Shown: positions 48,716 to 58,613 of the stretch, piece after piece
Layout: every line of letters starts with the position of its first letter
Numbering within the stretch: position 1 is the first letter of the stretch
Origin: Clostridium beijerinckii
GTDB taxonomy: Bacteria; Bacillota; Clostridia; Clostridiales; Clostridiaceae
Reading direction: 5' to 3'
Assembly (NCBI GenBank): GCA_003129525.1
Contig: CP029329.1
Location: forward strand, 1,407,501 to 1,471,500
DNA: 64,000 nt
Notes under the pieces: model-generated
The model's input: the letters and a program-made list of their open reading frames with translations, nothing else
Databases searched by the model: none
Told to the model about the DNA's origin: nothing
Translations under genes and position numbers: made by a program

Positions 48716-49303
48716 ATGGATATATATATGGCTATAAAAAGAGAAAAATCACATTTCAAAATATTCTTAATTATGATGGTTATGATCTTGATTACGCTTC
48801 CCATAGTAGTAATAGCAACTGGATTGACAACAATATTTTATATGAGTTATATGATTTTTATTCATTTGTTAATAGTATTAGCTATTGTAATTAAAATAAA
48901 TTCTTATAAGGTGGAATATAGGTGTTGGAACAATAAATTAATATTCAAAACAGGTATTTTCGTTAAGGAACATTTGATTATGTGTGATAAAGTTGTGTTA
49001 GTACATACTAATAAATCTGAGTATGATTTAGAAATAGTTTTAGTAACAAGTATGATTTTTAAAAACAAAGTATTAAGACCAATAGATAAAAACTTTTTAA
49101 AGAGGTATCCACAAATTGCCAAGGAATATAATGACATTAAACAACAAAATCCTAAAAGAGATTATTATTTTCAAATAATCAAAAGAGGGGGCTTGAAAAA
49201 ATATTTATTATTAGACTTAATATATAAAAATTGTGTTAAAGCTATATATACTGATGAAAGCATACAGAATATAAAGATAGCAAGAGGACAACTTATAGTT
49301 TAG
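48716..49303 (+). CDS. small membrane protein, PH-domain-like, unknown function
   Basis: 195 aa. Two neighbouring transmembrane segments (about 14-38 and 40-62) are followed by a basic cytoplasmic domain with a beta-strand pattern YKVEYRCWNNKLIFKTGIF, as in bacterial membrane PH-like (YdbT-type) proteins, but the similarity is weak. No catalytic motif. The ATG at 48716 has GGGGGA before it; TTG at 48710 is rejected. It stands alone between prfA and sua5. Confidence 0.65.
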   Translation: MDIYMAIKREKSHFKIFLIMMVMILITLPIVVIATGLTTIFYMSYMIFIHLLIVLAIVIKINSYKVEYRCWNNKLIFKTGIFVKEHLIMCDKVVLVHTNKSEYDLEIVLVTSMIFKNKVLRPIDKNFLKRYPQIAKEYNDIKQQNPKRDYYFQIIKRGGLKKYLLLDLIYKNCVKAIYTDESIQNIKIARGQLIV

Positions 49304-49491
49304 TAAGCATTTGAAGAAAGTGAACTAGTTGAATAGGTTAGGAAACTCGACTCACATTCGTTCACTAAGTACTCACAGAGTAAGCAACCATCATCAAATC
49401 ATAGATACCCACAGGGAAAGTTCGAGAAACCAAATACAAGATTTGGATTCTCACTTATCTCACTTATCTACTTAAGAAAGGAGGAAAATAT

Positions 49492-50541
49492 TTGAAAACT
49501 AAGGTTAGTATAATTAAAAATATTAAAGAAGATGAAGATAAAATAAAAGAAGCAGCAGAAATTATTAAAAATGGAGGAACTGTAGTGTTCCCAACAGAAA
49601 CTGTTTATGGATTGGGGGCTGATGCTCTTAATGAAAAGGCAGTCGAGAAAATATTCAAAGCAAAAGGGAGACCACAAGATAATCCGTTAATTATTCATGT
49701 TTCATCAAAAAACATAGAGGCATATGCAAAAGAAATTCCTGAAATAGCCAATAAACTTATAAGCAAATTTTGGCCGGGGCCACTTACAATAATTCTAAGA
49801 AAAAAGGATATAATACCAAATGTAACAAGTGCTAATCTGGATTCTGTTGGAATTAGAATGCCTGATAATGAAATAGCAAGAAAATTGATTGAATTATCAA
49901 ATACAACTATTGCAGCACCATCTGCCAATATAAGTGGAAGGCCGAGTCCGACAGATTTTCAACGGTGCATAGAAGATTTAGATGGAAAAGTGGATTGTAT
50001 TTTAGGCGGAGAGAAAAGTGATATAGGAGTAGAATCGACAATCGTTGACTGTACTGTAACTCCACCAATAGTTTTACGACCAGGTGGCATTACATTAGAT
50101 ATGCTTAGGGAGGTAGATTCAAGAATTGAAATAGATAATGCTATAATGCAAAAACCAAAGGAAAATCTTAAACCAAAAGCTCCAGGTATGAAGTATAAAC
50201 ATTATGCACCTAATGCCAAGGTTACAATAATTTCTGGAGAAAGAAAAAAAACTGTTGAAAAAATAAGAGAAATAGTACACTATAATATAGAAAAAGGTAA
50301 AAAGGTATGCATCCTTACTGTTGAAGAAAATGCTAAAGAATATATAGAAGGTATAAGCATAGTTTTAGGAAGTGCATTAGATTTAACAACAGTTGCTAAA
50401 AGTTTGTTTGAGGCTTTAAGAAAATGCGATGATTTAGGAGCTGATTTAATTTTAGCAGAAGGGTATAAAGAAGAAGGTGTTGGGGTAGCTATTATGAATA
50501 GATTAAATAAGGCTGCTGGGTTTGATATTATAGAGGTTTGA
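49492..50541 (+). CDS. tsaC: threonylcarbamoyl-AMP synthase (Sua5/TsaC)
   Basis: Makes threonylcarbamoyl-AMP from Thr, bicarbonate and ATP for t6A37 in tRNA. 349 aa, the long Sua5 form: YrdC domain (1-215: FPTETVYGLGADA, KGRPQDNPLIIHV, PGPLTIILR, SANISGRPSPT) plus a C-terminal Sua5 Rossmann-like domain (240-349). Start is TTG at 49492 after AAAGGAGG. TsaD, which uses the product, is encoded at 12972-13991. The Bacillus ywlC has the same place between prfA and rpiB. Confidence 0.95.
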   Translation: MKTKVSIIKNIKEDEDKIKEAAEIIKNGGTVVFPTETVYGLGADALNEKAVEKIFKAKGRPQDNPLIIHVSSKNIEAYAKEIPEIANKLISKFWPGPLTIILRKKDIIPNVTSANLDSVGIRMPDNEIARKLIELSNTTIAAPSANISGRPSPTDFQRCIEDLDGKVDCILGGEKSDIGVESTIVDCTVTPPIVLRPGGITLDMLREVDSRIEIDNAIMQKPKENLKPKAPGMKYKHYAPNAKVTIISGERKKTVEKIREIVHYNIEKGKKVCILTVEENAKEYIEGISIVLGSALDLTTVAKSLFEALRKCDDLGADLILAEGYKEEGVGVAIMNRLNKAAGFDIIEV

Positions 50542-50659
50542 TTTTTAACGAGATAATATTGAAATAAATATTCTATAGAATATTAGAATGTTTATTATAA
50601 ACAATATTTATTCTGAACAATATTACCATATATATTCTTCAGAATAGACATATATATAT

Positions 50660-50740
50660 AAAAACACGCACTTATAAAAAAGCACGCACTTATAAAAAGT
50701 GTGAAGTGCAATTAAGAACTTAACACTTATAAAATGATTG
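50660..50740. repeat. degenerate repeats before rpiB
   Basis: Two units of CACGCACTTATAAAA are followed by AAAAAGTGTGAAGTGCAATT and AAGAACTTAACACTTATAAA, which resembles the tandem units found after rpiB. Confidence 0.6.
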
Positions 50741-50776
50741 TTAAGACTAAATTATAATTCGGAGGAGGATTTAATT

Positions 50777-51226
50777 ATGAAAATTGCAATTGGATGTGAT
50801 CATGGTGGATTTGAATTAAAAAATGAAATTATTAAATTTTTAGAAAATGAAAACCATGAAGTGAAGGACTTTGGTACATATTCAACTAGTTCTTGCGATT
50901 ATCCTGATGTTGCTTTACCAGTGGCAGAAGCTGTAGTAGCAAAAGACTATGAATTCGGAATATTAATTTGTGGTACTGGAATAGGAATTGGTATTGCAGC
51001 TAATAAAGTTCCAGGAATTAGAGCTGCATTATGTTCAGATACTTTTAGTGCACATGCAACTAGAGAACATAATAATGCCAATATACTAACAATGGGGCAA
51101 AGAGTTGTTGGAACAGGCCTTGCTTTAGATATAGTAAAAACTTTTATAACTTCAAAATTTGAAGGGGATAGACATCAAAATAGAATAAATAAAATTTCAG
51201 AAATTGAAGAAAAGTATACACATTAG
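50777..51226 (+). CDS. rpiB: ribose-5-phosphate isomerase B
   Basis: Interconverts ribose-5-phosphate and ribulose-5-phosphate. 149 aa, normal. N-terminal AIGCDHGGFELK, active-site cysteine in LICGTGIGI (about 65), and HNNANILTMGQRVVG with a catalytic His. ATG 50777 after GGAGGAGG; the earlier ATG at 50738 precedes that site. In Bacillus the ywlF gene has this place. The stop codon lies inside the first unit of a tandem repeat. Confidence 0.95.
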   Translation: MKIAIGCDHGGFELKNEIIKFLENENHEVKDFGTYSTSSCDYPDVALPVAEAVVAKDYEFGILICGTGIGIGIAANKVPGIRAALCSDTFSAHATREHNNANILTMGQRVVGTGLALDIVKTFITSKFEGDRHQNRINKISEIEEKYTH

Positions 51227-51334
51227 AAAAAGTGCGAAGCACAATCAAGAACATTTCACATTAGAAAAGGTGCGCTAGCACAACCAAGAACAATTCACAT
51301 TAGAAAAAGTGCGAAGCACAACCATAAATAACTG
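51219..51334 (+). repeat. three tandem 38-39-bp repeats after rpiB
   Basis: Units start at 51219, 51257 and 51296 with CACATTAGAAAAAGTGCGAA (unit 2: GGTGCGCT). Each contains the small hairpin GTGCGAAGCAC or GTGCGCTAGCAC. The first unit includes the last codon and stop of rpiB. Confidence 0.9.
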
Positions 51335-51463
51335 ATTGAAAGTTATTAAATTTTATAGATAATTGTTCATTGCTAATTGAAATAAAAAATAAGCGTGAAA
51401 CATAAGTTAAAATTAAATATATAGATTCATAAATATAAAAAGTGAAATTTGGAGGAATAAATA

Positions 51464-52093
51464 ATGAGTAAAGTTATAGAAATAAAACATCCATTAATAT
51501 TACATAAGTTGGCATTTTTGAGAAATGAAAAAACAGGTTCAAAAGATTTTAGAGAATTAGTAGAAGAAATTTCTATGTTAATGGCATATGAAGTTACAAG
51601 AGATTTAAATATGGAAGAAGTTGAAGTTAAGACTCCTGTAGCTGTAGCTAAATGTATGATGCTTGCAGGTAAGAAAATGGCAGTTGTTCCTATTTTAAGA
51701 GCAGGGCTTGGAATGGTTGATGGAGTACTTAATTTAATTCCAGCAGCTAAGGTTGGACATATTGGATTATATAGAGATGAAAAAACACTTCAACCAGTAG
51801 AATACTTCTGCAAATTACCACAAGACATTGCAGAAAGAGATATAATAGTTGTTGATCCAATGCTTGCAACAGGCGGATCAGCAATAGATGCTTTAACTAT
51901 GTTGAAAACTAGAGGTGCTAAAAATTTAAAATTAATGTGTTTAGTAGGAGCACCAGAAGGAATAGAAGCTGTACGAAAAGTTCATGATGATGTTGATATT
52001 TATCTAGCTTCAATAGATGAAAAATTAAATGAACATGGATACATAGTACCAGGTCTTGGTGATGCTGGAGATAGATTGTTTGGAACTAAATAA
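51464..52093 (+). CDS. upp: uracil phosphoribosyltransferase
   Basis: Salvages uracil: uracil + PRPP gives UMP. 209 aa. [15 protein letters not shown] (about 76-90), the PRPP-binding loop [12 protein letters not shown] (about 126-138) and the uracil-binding [13 protein letters not shown] near the C-terminus are all present. AAATTTGGAGG precedes the start. In Bacillus upp also lies just before mnaA (wecB) and the atp operon. Confidence 0.97.
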   Translation: MSKVIEIKHPLILHKLAFLRNEKTGSKDFRELVEEISMLMAYEVTRDLNMEEVEVKTPVAVAKCMMLAGKKMAVVPILRAGLGMVDGVLNLIPAAKVGHIGLYRDEKTLQPVEYFCKLPQDIAERDIIVVDPMLATGGSAIDALTMLKTRGAKNLKLMCLVGAPEGIEAVRKVHDDVDIYLASIDEKLNEHGYIVPGLGDAGDRLFGTK

Positions 52094-52148
52094 AGCATGT
52101 TAAAGTAATGGAATGCTTAAAGTTAGAAATATAGGTATATTTATCTGG

Positions 52149-52310
52149 GTGAGGCACATTAAAAAATAACCAATATATGAACGTATCTGTTATACATCAT
52201 ACTAATTGGTGAAATGTGTCAATACCCAGATATACAGAAAATACTCCATTTTTCTTTGAAACAAAAGACAGGTTACATATTCGAATGTAATTTTATTTGA
52301 TGTACCTAAC
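52149..52310. repeat. R1-type element between upp and the deaminase gene
   Basis: The left end GAGGCACATTAAAAAATAAC and the right end TTACATTCGAATGTAATTTT region to TTTGATGTACC are approximately inverted. The centre has further small palindromes. About 160 bp. Confidence 0.5.
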
Positions 52311-52341
52311 TTAAAATAATTTAATTTGGGGGAATATAAAA

Positions 52342-52836
52342 ATGGATAGACGTGATAAACAAAACTATTATTTAGATATTGCAGAAACAGTTCTAGAGCG
52401 AGGAACTTGTTTAAGGAGAAACTATGGTTCGATAATAGTTAAAAATGATGAAATAATTTCTACCGGGTATACAGGAGCACCTAGAGGTAGGAAAAATTGT
52501 ATAGACTTGAATAGCTGTATAAGAGAAAAACTTCAAGTCCCAAGAGGAACACATTATGAACTTTGTAGAAGCGTGCATAGTGAAGCTAATGCAATAATAA
52601 GTGCTTCGAGAAAAGATATGATTGGGGCTACATTATACTTGGTTGGAAAAGATGCAAAAACGAAGCAATATGTTAGGGATGCTAATTCCTGTTCAATGTG
52701 TAAGCGATTAATCATTAATGCAGGTATTGCATATGTAGTTATAAGGGACTCTAAAGAAGAATATAGGGAAATAATTGTAGATTCATGGATAGAAGATGAT
52801 GATTCACTGAAAATTATGAAGGATGCAGGATACTAA
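52342..52836 (+). CDS. dCMP deaminase (cytidylate deaminase family)
   Basis: Zinc-dependent deaminase of 164 aa, supplying dUMP for thymidylate synthesis; the family also includes ComEB. Zinc ligands are H79 (VHSEANA, with catalytic Glu81), C117 and C120 (SCSMCKR). An additional cysteine-rich loop at 53-75 is common in the dCMP deaminase group. Ribosome site TGGGGGA. wecB follows 31 bases after the stop. Confidence 0.9.
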   Translation: MDRRDKQNYYLDIAETVLERGTCLRRNYGSIIVKNDEIISTGYTGAPRGRKNCIDLNSCIREKLQVPRGTHYELCRSVHSEANAIISASRKDMIGATLYLVGKDAKTKQYVRDANSCSMCKRLIINAGIAYVVIRDSKEEYREIIVDSWIEDDDSLKIMKDAGY

Positions 52837-52867
52837 TCTATAATAGCTTAAATTAGGAGGATGTAAA

Positions 52868-54016
52868 TTGAGTAAAAAGAAGATTATTACTATTTTTGGA
52901 ACTAGACCAGAAGCTATAAAAATGGCACCTTTAATAAAGGAATTAGAAAAAAGAGAAGAAATTGAATCTAAAGTTTGTGTAACAGCTCAACATAGAGAAA
53001 TGCTAGATCAAGTTTTAGAGCTATTTAATATTAAACCAGATTTTGATTTGAACATAATGGAAACAAAGCAAACCTTAACGGGTATTACCAATAAAGTTTT
53101 AGAGGGTTTGGAAGAAGTATTTAAAGAAGAAAAACCAGATATGATATTGGTACATGGAGATACAACAACTACATTTGCAGGCTCATTAGCTGCGTTTTAT
53201 CAACAAATCAAGGTTGGCCATGTAGAAGCGGGCCTTAGAACCTTCAATAAGTATTTTCCTTTTCCTGAAGAAATGAATAGAAAATTAACAGGTAGTTTGA
53301 CAGATTTGCACTTTTCACCAACTAAAGGATCAAAGGAAAACTTGTTGAGAGAAGGTATAAAAGAAAGTGATATATATATTACAGGAAATACTGTAATTGA
53401 TGCTATGAAACATACTGTTGAAGAAGATTATATTTTTGAAAATGATGAGTTGAATAATATAGACTTCAATAAGAAAGTAATAATGATTACTGCTCACAGA
53501 AGAGAAAACTGGGGAGAAGGAATTCAAAATATTTGTATAGCATTAAATAAGATAGTTGAAGAAAATAGTGATGTAGAATTAGTATACTTAGTTCATTTGA
53601 ATCCTGTTGTCAAAGATGTAGTATTTGAAAGACTTGGAGGAAAAGATAGAATCCATTTATTATCTCCATTAGATACTAAAGAAACTCATAATTTGATGAA
53701 TAAATCATTTATGGTAATGACAGATTCAGGTGGATTACAAGAAGAAGCTCCTCATTTAGGAAAGCCAGTACTAGTGTTAAGAGATGTTACAGAAAGACCA
53801 GAAGCGGTTGAAGCTGGAACTGTTAAGTTAGTAGGAACTGATATAGATCAAATCGTAAACGAAGCAAATGAATTGCTAAGAAATCCAGAATCTTATTCTA
53901 AAATGAGTAAATCTATTAACCCATATGGTGATGGCATAGCATCTAAAAGGATAGTAGAAGCTATATTAAAGTATTTTAATTTGAGTTCAAGGGAAGTAGA
54001 GGAATTTAAAAGATAA
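52868..54016 (+). CDS. wecB: UDP-N-acetylglucosamine 2-epimerase (non-hydrolysing)
   Basis: Interconverts UDP-GlcNAc and UDP-ManNAc for cell-wall polymers such as teichoic-acid linkage units. 382 aa. TIFGTRPEAIKMAPL (7-21), VHGDTTTTFAGSLAAF, VGHVEAGLRT, ITAHRRENWGEG and DSGGLQEEAP with the catalytic residues are all present. TTG start after TTAGGAGG. Bacillus mnaA has the same place before the atp operon. A terminator follows. Confidence 0.96.
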   Translation: MSKKKIITIFGTRPEAIKMAPLIKELEKREEIESKVCVTAQHREMLDQVLELFNIKPDFDLNIMETKQTLTGITNKVLEGLEEVFKEEKPDMILVHGDTTTTFAGSLAAFYQQIKVGHVEAGLRTFNKYFPFPEEMNRKLTGSLTDLHFSPTKGSKENLLREGIKESDIYITGNTVIDAMKHTVEEDYIFENDELNNIDFNKKVIMITAHRRENWGEGIQNICIALNKIVEENSDVELVYLVHLNPVVKDVVFERLGGKDRIHLLSPLDTKETHNLMNKSFMVMTDSGGLQEEAPHLGKPVLVLRDVTERPEAVEAGTVKLVGTDIDQIVNEANELLRNPESYSKMSKSINPYGDGIASKRIVEAILKYFNLSSREVEEFKR

Positions 54017-54039
54017 TTTAAATAGAATAATAACTTATT

Positions 54040-54086
54040 AAAATGACTATATATTTAAGAAGCAAGTGTATAGTCATTTTAATTTT
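54040..54086 (+). terminator. terminator of wecB
   Basis: AAAATGACTATA and TATAGTCATTTT are perfect inverted 12-mers, followed by AATTTTA. Confidence 0.8.
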
Positions 54087-54306
54087 ATCATATTTTGCAA
54101 TAAGAAAGAAAATATAGCATTTTATAATCTTATATGTAAACAATTACTAATAATATAAGTTTTTTAATTTTTAGATAGTGATATTAAAAGTTTTAAATAT
54201 ATAGTGTAAAGCTATATATAATCACATTTTTAGAGAATTATTAAATTTTAGAAATTGAAAGAAGAGAAAAAAATTAAAAAGTTTGTTTAGAATTTAACGA
54301 AATCTC

Positions 54307-54335
54307 TTGATAAAAAGAAGCATAATGGTTATAAT
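54307..54335 (+). promoter_or_regulatory. thl: sigma-A promoter of thl
   Basis: TTGATA (54307-54312), 17 bp, TATAAT (54330-54335). The leader to the start codon is about 80 bases. A strong promoter fits the high thiolase expression known in solvent-forming clostridia. Confidence 0.8.
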
Positions 54336-54421
54336 TAGTATATGTTAATAATTTAACAAAAGAAAAATAAAAAGAAAAAATAAATAATAAAGTAATATAT
54401 AAGATTTTAGGAGGTAAAAAA

Positions 54422-55603
54422 ATGAGAGACGTAGTTATTGTAAGTGCAGTAAGAACAGCAGTAGGTAGTTTTGGTGGGGCATTGAAAGATGTACCAGCAG
54501 TAGATTTAGGAGCTTTAGTAATTAAAGAAGCAGTAAGTAAAGCTGGTGTTAAACCAGAACTAGTTGAAGAAGTTATTATGGGAAATGTAATTCAAGCAGG
54601 TCTTGGACAAAATACAGCAAGACAAGCAACAATTAAATCAGGATTACCACAAGAAGTTTCAGCTATGACAATAAACAAAGTTTGTGGATCTGGACTTAGA
54701 GCAGTTAGTTTAGCAGCTCAAATGATTAAAGCAGGAGATGCTGATGTTATTGTTGCAGGTGGTATGGAAAACATGTCTGCTGCACCATATGCTTTAAAAA
54801 CAGCTAGATTTGGTCAAAGAATGGGCGACGGTAAAATGGTTGATACAATGATAAATGATGCATTATGGGATGCATTTAATAACTATCATATGGGTAAAAC
54901 TGCTGAAAACATAGCAGAACAATGGGGAATAACAAGAGAAGAACAAGATGAATTTTCAGCAGCATCACAACAAAAAGCAGAAGCAGCTGTTAAATCAGGA
55001 AGATTTAAAGATGAAATAGTTCCAGTTGTTATTCCACAAAGAAAAGGAGATCCAAAGGTATTTGATACAGATGAATTTCCAAGATTCGGAACAACTGCAG
55101 AAACTTTAGCAAAATTAAAACCAGCTTTCGTTAAAGATGGTACAGTAACTGCAGGTAATGCTTCAGGAATTAATGATGGAGCAGCAGCATTTGTTGTTAT
55201 GAGTGCAGAAAAAGCAGCAGAATTAGGAATTAAACCATTAGCTAAGATTCTTTCTTATGGATCAAAGGGATTAGATCCAACAATAATGGGTTATGGACCA
55301 TTCCATGCAACTAAAAAAGCTTTAGAAAAAGCTAACATAACAGTTGATGATTTAGATTTAATCGAAGCTAATGAAGCTTTTGCAGCTCAAAGTTTAGCAG
55401 TTGCTAAAGATTTGAAATTTGATATGTCAAAAGTAAATGTAAATGGTGGAGCAATTGCTTTAGGTCATCCAGTTGGAGCATCAGGAGCAAGAATCTTAGT
55501 TACTCTTCTTCATGAAATGGAAAAGAGAGATGCTAAAAAGGGATTAGCAACACTTTGTATCGGTGGAGGAATGGGAACAGCTATTATAGTTGAAAGAGTT
55601 TAA
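54422..55603 (+). CDS. thl: acetyl-CoA C-acetyltransferase (thiolase)
   Basis: Condenses two acetyl-CoA to acetoacetyl-CoA, the entry to butyrate, butanol and acetone formation. 393 aa, cytoplasmic homotetramer in the family. Catalytic residues: C88 in NKVCGSG, H349 in GHPVGASG and C379 in CIGGGMG. Very regular codon use and a strong AGGAGG site seven bases before ATG suggest high expression. Transcribed alone between a good promoter and terminator. It is inserted between wecB and the atp operon, which are neighbours in Bacillus. Confidence 0.97.
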   Translation: MRDVVIVSAVRTAVGSFGGALKDVPAVDLGALVIKEAVSKAGVKPELVEEVIMGNVIQAGLGQNTARQATIKSGLPQEVSAMTINKVCGSGLRAVSLAAQMIKAGDADVIVAGGMENMSAAPYALKTARFGQRMGDGKMVDTMINDALWDAFNNYHMGKTAENIAEQWGITREEQDEFSAASQQKAEAAVKSGRFKDEIVPVVIPQRKGDPKVFDTDEFPRFGTTAETLAKLKPAFVKDGTVTAGNASGINDGAAAFVVMSAEKAAELGIKPLAKILSYGSKGLDPTIMGYGPFHATKKALEKANITVDDLDLIEANEAFAAQSLAVAKDLKFDMSKVNVNGGAIALGHPVGASGARILVTLLHEMEKRDAKKGLATLCIGGGMGTAIIVERV

Positions 55604-55627
55604 TAGAAGTTTGAATTTCTTTGAAAG

Positions 55628-55675
55628 AAAGGTTACTATGATGGATAATCATAGTAACCTTTTTCTTAATTAGAA
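55628..55675 (+). terminator. terminator of thl
   Basis: AAAGGTTACTATGAT and ATCATAGTAACCTTT with loop GGATA, followed by T-rich sequence. The following region up to 56217 (about 540 bases) is very AT-rich; no gene is seen and it presumably holds the atp promoter. Confidence 0.9.
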
Positions 55676-56217
55676 ATTCATATACACTAAATATAAGATT
55701 AAAAAAAGAGGAATATATAATGCAAGTTTGAAGAAAAATAGTTTTAATTATGATATAACACGGTCTAAATAAGAAGTTAATGATATGAATAATAACAATA
55801 TATAATATTGATAGGGTTATAAAAAAATAAATATTGAATAACAATTAATTTTTATATTCACTAATACAAAAAAGATATGAGTAAACGTATTACTGAAAAA
55901 ATCAAAAAACAGTAGTATTTATCCTAAAATTATAGTATTATTAAAGTTTAATAGCAAATAATGGAATGAAAATGTTAACATGGATAAAATAAACTTTATT
56001 CATAATTTAGAATATTCAGAAAATTGAATGATAACAAAATGAAATATTCATAAATGAAGAAAAATGGAGAAATTCCTAATATTAGTTGAGTATTTGATAG
56101 CATATGAAAGATATATTGATTTTAAACAGAAAAATAGCTAATTTTACCTTTAAATAGTATTTTATTAAAGATAAAGATAAAGATATAATAATTCAAATGA
56201 AGGTAAGGTGGTTATAT

Positions 56218-56586
56218 ATGAATAAAGAGATGAATAAACTACTTCTACAAATGGTACAATATGATTTGGTATGTGGATTATGTATATCTTTAATTATAAT
56301 AATAATTTCTACTTTCGCAAATGCAGGAAACTATTTATTAGGTATAAGTGTATCAGCAATAAATTTTTTTGTTAGTGGATATGTTATTTCAAAACATCTA
56401 GGAAACGGAAAAAAACAATTATTTATTATTGCTAGTTATTTTTTTAGATTGGGATTTATAATAATTACTATATTGCCTTTCGTAAAAAATATGAATTTTA
56501 TGATATTTTATGTTATAGGATTTATTACACACTACATAATAATGCTTATAGTTTTTGGCACAAAAAATAGGAAAGGAAGTGTTTAG
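56218..56586 (+). CDS. atpI: ATP synthase assembly protein I
   Basis: First gene of the atp operon. 122 aa with four predicted transmembrane helices (about 16-35, 41-62, 69-87 and 92-113), as usual for AtpI, which assists c-ring assembly. Sequence conservation is low, so identification rests on topology and on position directly upstream of atpB. ATG 56218 follows AAGGTGG; ATG 56197 lies in front of that site. The stop is one base before the atpB start. Confidence 0.85.
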   Translation: MNKEMNKLLLQMVQYDLVCGLCISLIIIIISTFANAGNYLLGISVSAINFFVSGYVISKHLGNGKKQLFIIASYFFRLGFIIITILPFVKNMNFMIFYVIGFITHYIIMLIVFGTKNRKGSV

Positions 56587-56587
56587 G

Positions 56588-57268
56588 TTGGAGACGATTA
56601 TACCTATATTTTCCCTTGAATTTGGTAACTTTACATTAAATATTACAGCAAGCGTAATAACACAATGGATTGTTATTTTAATTTTAGGAATAGGTGCTTT
56701 TCTATTAACAAGAAATCTAAAGTTAAAACCTAGTAAAAAACAAGCAGCTTTAGAAAAAATTTATCAATCCATAAGAAACCTAGTAGTTGATACTATGGGA
56801 GAAGAGTATGAATCATTTTTACCTTACATAGGAACACTAATGATTTATTTACTAGTGTTGAATTTTCTTGGATTAATAGGCATTAAACCACCAACACGAG
56901 ATATAAGTGTAACAGTATCATTGGCAATTGTTTCTTTCTTAGTTATAAATCTAAATGCTATTAAGAAAAATGGCATTATGGGTTATGGAAAGGGATTGAC
57001 ACATCCGTTTGCAGTAATGTTACCAATCAATATAATGGAGAGATTTATAGTGCCATTATCATTGACACTTCGACTTATGGGTAATATGGTTGCAGCTACA
57101 GTTGTATTAGAATTGGTATATGAAGCATTAGGACATGTAGGAATGCTTGCTCAATTCGGTTTGCCAGTTTTTGTGCATGGATATTTTGACTTGTTTGATG
57201 GAACAATTCAAATGATCGTATTTGCAATGTTAACCATGATTAACATTAAAGTAACAGCCGAACATTAA
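56588..57268 (+). CDS. atpB: ATP synthase F0 subunit a
   Basis: Membrane stator subunit forming the proton half-channels. About 226 aa with five to six transmembrane helices. The essential arginine lies in [13 protein letters not shown]. Start placed at TTG 56588, one base after the atpI stop and behind AAAGGAAGTG; an in-frame ATG at 56555 would overlap atpI by 32 bases and is less likely because the a-subunit homology starts at [11 protein letters not shown]. Confidence 0.93.
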   Translation: METIIPIFSLEFGNFTLNITASVITQWIVILILGIGAFLLTRNLKLKPSKKQAALEKIYQSIRNLVVDTMGEEYESFLPYIGTLMIYLLVLNFLGLIGIKPPTRDISVTVSLAIVSFLVINLNAIKKNGIMGYGKGLTHPFAVMLPINIMERFIVPLSLTLRLMGNMVAATVVLELVYEALGHVGMLAQFGLPVFVHGYFDLFDGTIQMIVFAMLTMINIKVTAEH

Positions 57269-57314
57269 AAATTTACACAAAATCATTTATTATTATTTTA
57301 TAGGAGGAATCACA

Positions 57315-57530
57315 ATGAGTTTAGGAGTTCTAGCAGCTGGAATAGCTGTATTGTCAGGAATAGGAGCAGGAGTAGGTATAGGTATAGCAACAGGTAAGGC
57401 AACAGAAGCTGTTGGTAGACAACCAGAAGCATCTGGAAAGATCATGACTTTATTAATATTAGGAGCAGGACTTTCAGAAGCAACAGCAATCTATGGATTA
57501 GTAATTGCATTTATGGTAATGGGCAAATAA
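57315..57530 (+). CDS. atpE: ATP synthase F0 subunit c
   Basis: Rotor-ring proteolipid, 71 aa, two helices joined by the polar loop GRQPEA (34-39). The ion-carrying carboxylate is Glu55 in [10 protein letters not shown]. Compared with the sodium-type c subunit of Ilyobacter, the Gln of helix 1 is Ile and the Ser after the Glu is Ala, so a proton-type ring is predicted. Strong AGGAGG site, in keeping with the high copy number of c. Confidence 0.97.
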   Translation: MSLGVLAAGIAVLSGIGAGVGIGIATGKATEAVGRQPEASGKIMTLLILGAGLSEATAIYGLVIAFMVMGK

Positions 57531-57582
57531 TGAATTCGATGAGTTAATATTATTGACTCCGAAGGGAGGATATAGGTAGAAT

Positions 57583-58062
57583 ATGGAAATTGAGTATTCA
57601 ACAACGATAATGACTTGGATTAACTTTGCTGTTTTAATTCTGATTATGAAACATTTCTTTTGGGATAAGCTAAAAGGAATAATTGCAGAAAGACAAAAAT
57701 ATGTAGATGATAAGTTAGCCAAGGCAGATGAAGATTCTGAAAAAGCTAGAATGTATTTGCTTAAAAATGAAAGCATATTACAATCTGCTAAAGAAGAAGG
57801 TAAGAAAATTACTGAAAGACAAAAGCAAAAAGGCGATAAAGTTTACGAAGAAATCATTGATAATGCCAAGAATGAAGCAATTTCATTAAAAGAAAGAACT
57901 ATGCTAGAAATTGAAAGAGAAAAAGAAAAAGCTGAATATGAAATCAAAAGGCAAGCAGCAGATTTAGCATTAGAACTTGCAATTAAAGCATTAGAACAAA
58001 AAATTGATGAAGATACACATAGAAAACTTATAGGCGATTTTATTGCTAAGGTAGGTATATAA
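57583..58062 (+). CDS. atpF: ATP synthase F0 subunit b
   Basis: Peripheral stalk subunit, 159 aa: one N-terminal membrane helix (about 8-27) then a long charged coiled coil rich in Glu/Lys. Typical length. Its stop overlaps the start region of atpH by one base gap. Ribosome site GAAGGGAGG. Confidence 0.95.
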   Translation: MEIEYSTTIMTWINFAVLILIMKHFFWDKLKGIIAERQKYVDDKLAKADEDSEKARMYLLKNESILQSAKEEGKKITERQKQKGDKVYEEIIDNAKNEAISLKERTMLEIEREKEKAEYEIKRQAADLALELAIKALEQKIDEDTHRKLIGDFIAKVGI

Positions 58063-58063
58063 T

Positions 58064-58603
58064 ATGTATGAATATTTAGACAGGCGATATGCCTTAGCTA
58101 TTTATGAAGTTGCTGAAAAAAAAGGCAAAGTTGATGAATATTTAAGAGACTTAAGAGAAATATGCGATTTAATTGATAATAATCAAGATTTTCATGAAGT
58201 AATTAAGCATCCACAAATTAATACAACAAAAAAGAAACAACTTTTTACTGATTTATTTAAGGATAAAATTGATGAACAATTACTTTCTTTCATGATTATA
58301 TTAATTGAGAAGAACAGGATACTTTATTTAAGAGAAAAACTAAATCAAATGGAAAATATTGATTTAGAAAGAAGAAATATAATAAGGGGTATAGTTAAAA
58401 CTGCTATACCACTTTTACCAGAAGAACTAGAAAAGATGAAAGTTATCTTTGAAGAGAAGTATGATAAGACGATTATATTCGATACAGAAATAGATAAAAG
58501 TATTTTAGGTGGAGTTTATGTAAGTGTTGGAAATGATATTATTGATGATACTATTAAATCAAAGATAGAAGAAATGAAAGCTTTAATGCTTAAGAAGGAA
58601 TAG
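58064..58603 (+). CDS. atpH: ATP synthase F1 subunit delta
   Basis: Joins the peripheral stalk to the F1 head. 179 aa. The N-terminal six-helix domain starts [19 protein letters not shown] and the C-terminal strand segment contains [21 protein letters not shown], the delta/OSCP signature. It starts one base after atpF, without a strong ribosome site, so coupling is likely. Confidence 0.95.
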   Translation: MYEYLDRRYALAIYEVAEKKGKVDEYLRDLREICDLIDNNQDFHEVIKHPQINTTKKKQLFTDLFKDKIDEQLLSFMIILIEKNRILYLREKLNQMENIDLERRNIIRGIVKTAIPLLPEELEKMKVIFEEKYDKTIIFDTEIDKSILGGVYVSVGNDIIDDTIKSKIEEMKALMLKKE

Positions 58604-58613
58604 AGGTGAATCC

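Noticed and set aside
51219..51334. Tandem repeats that might be a small CRISPR array
   Set aside because: Units of 38-39 bases follow each other without unique spacers, and no cas genes are near.
55680..56217. Candidate riboswitch or gene in the long gap before atpI
   Set aside because: Only AT-rich sequence with scattered stops and no conserved RNA motif or convincing promoter was found.
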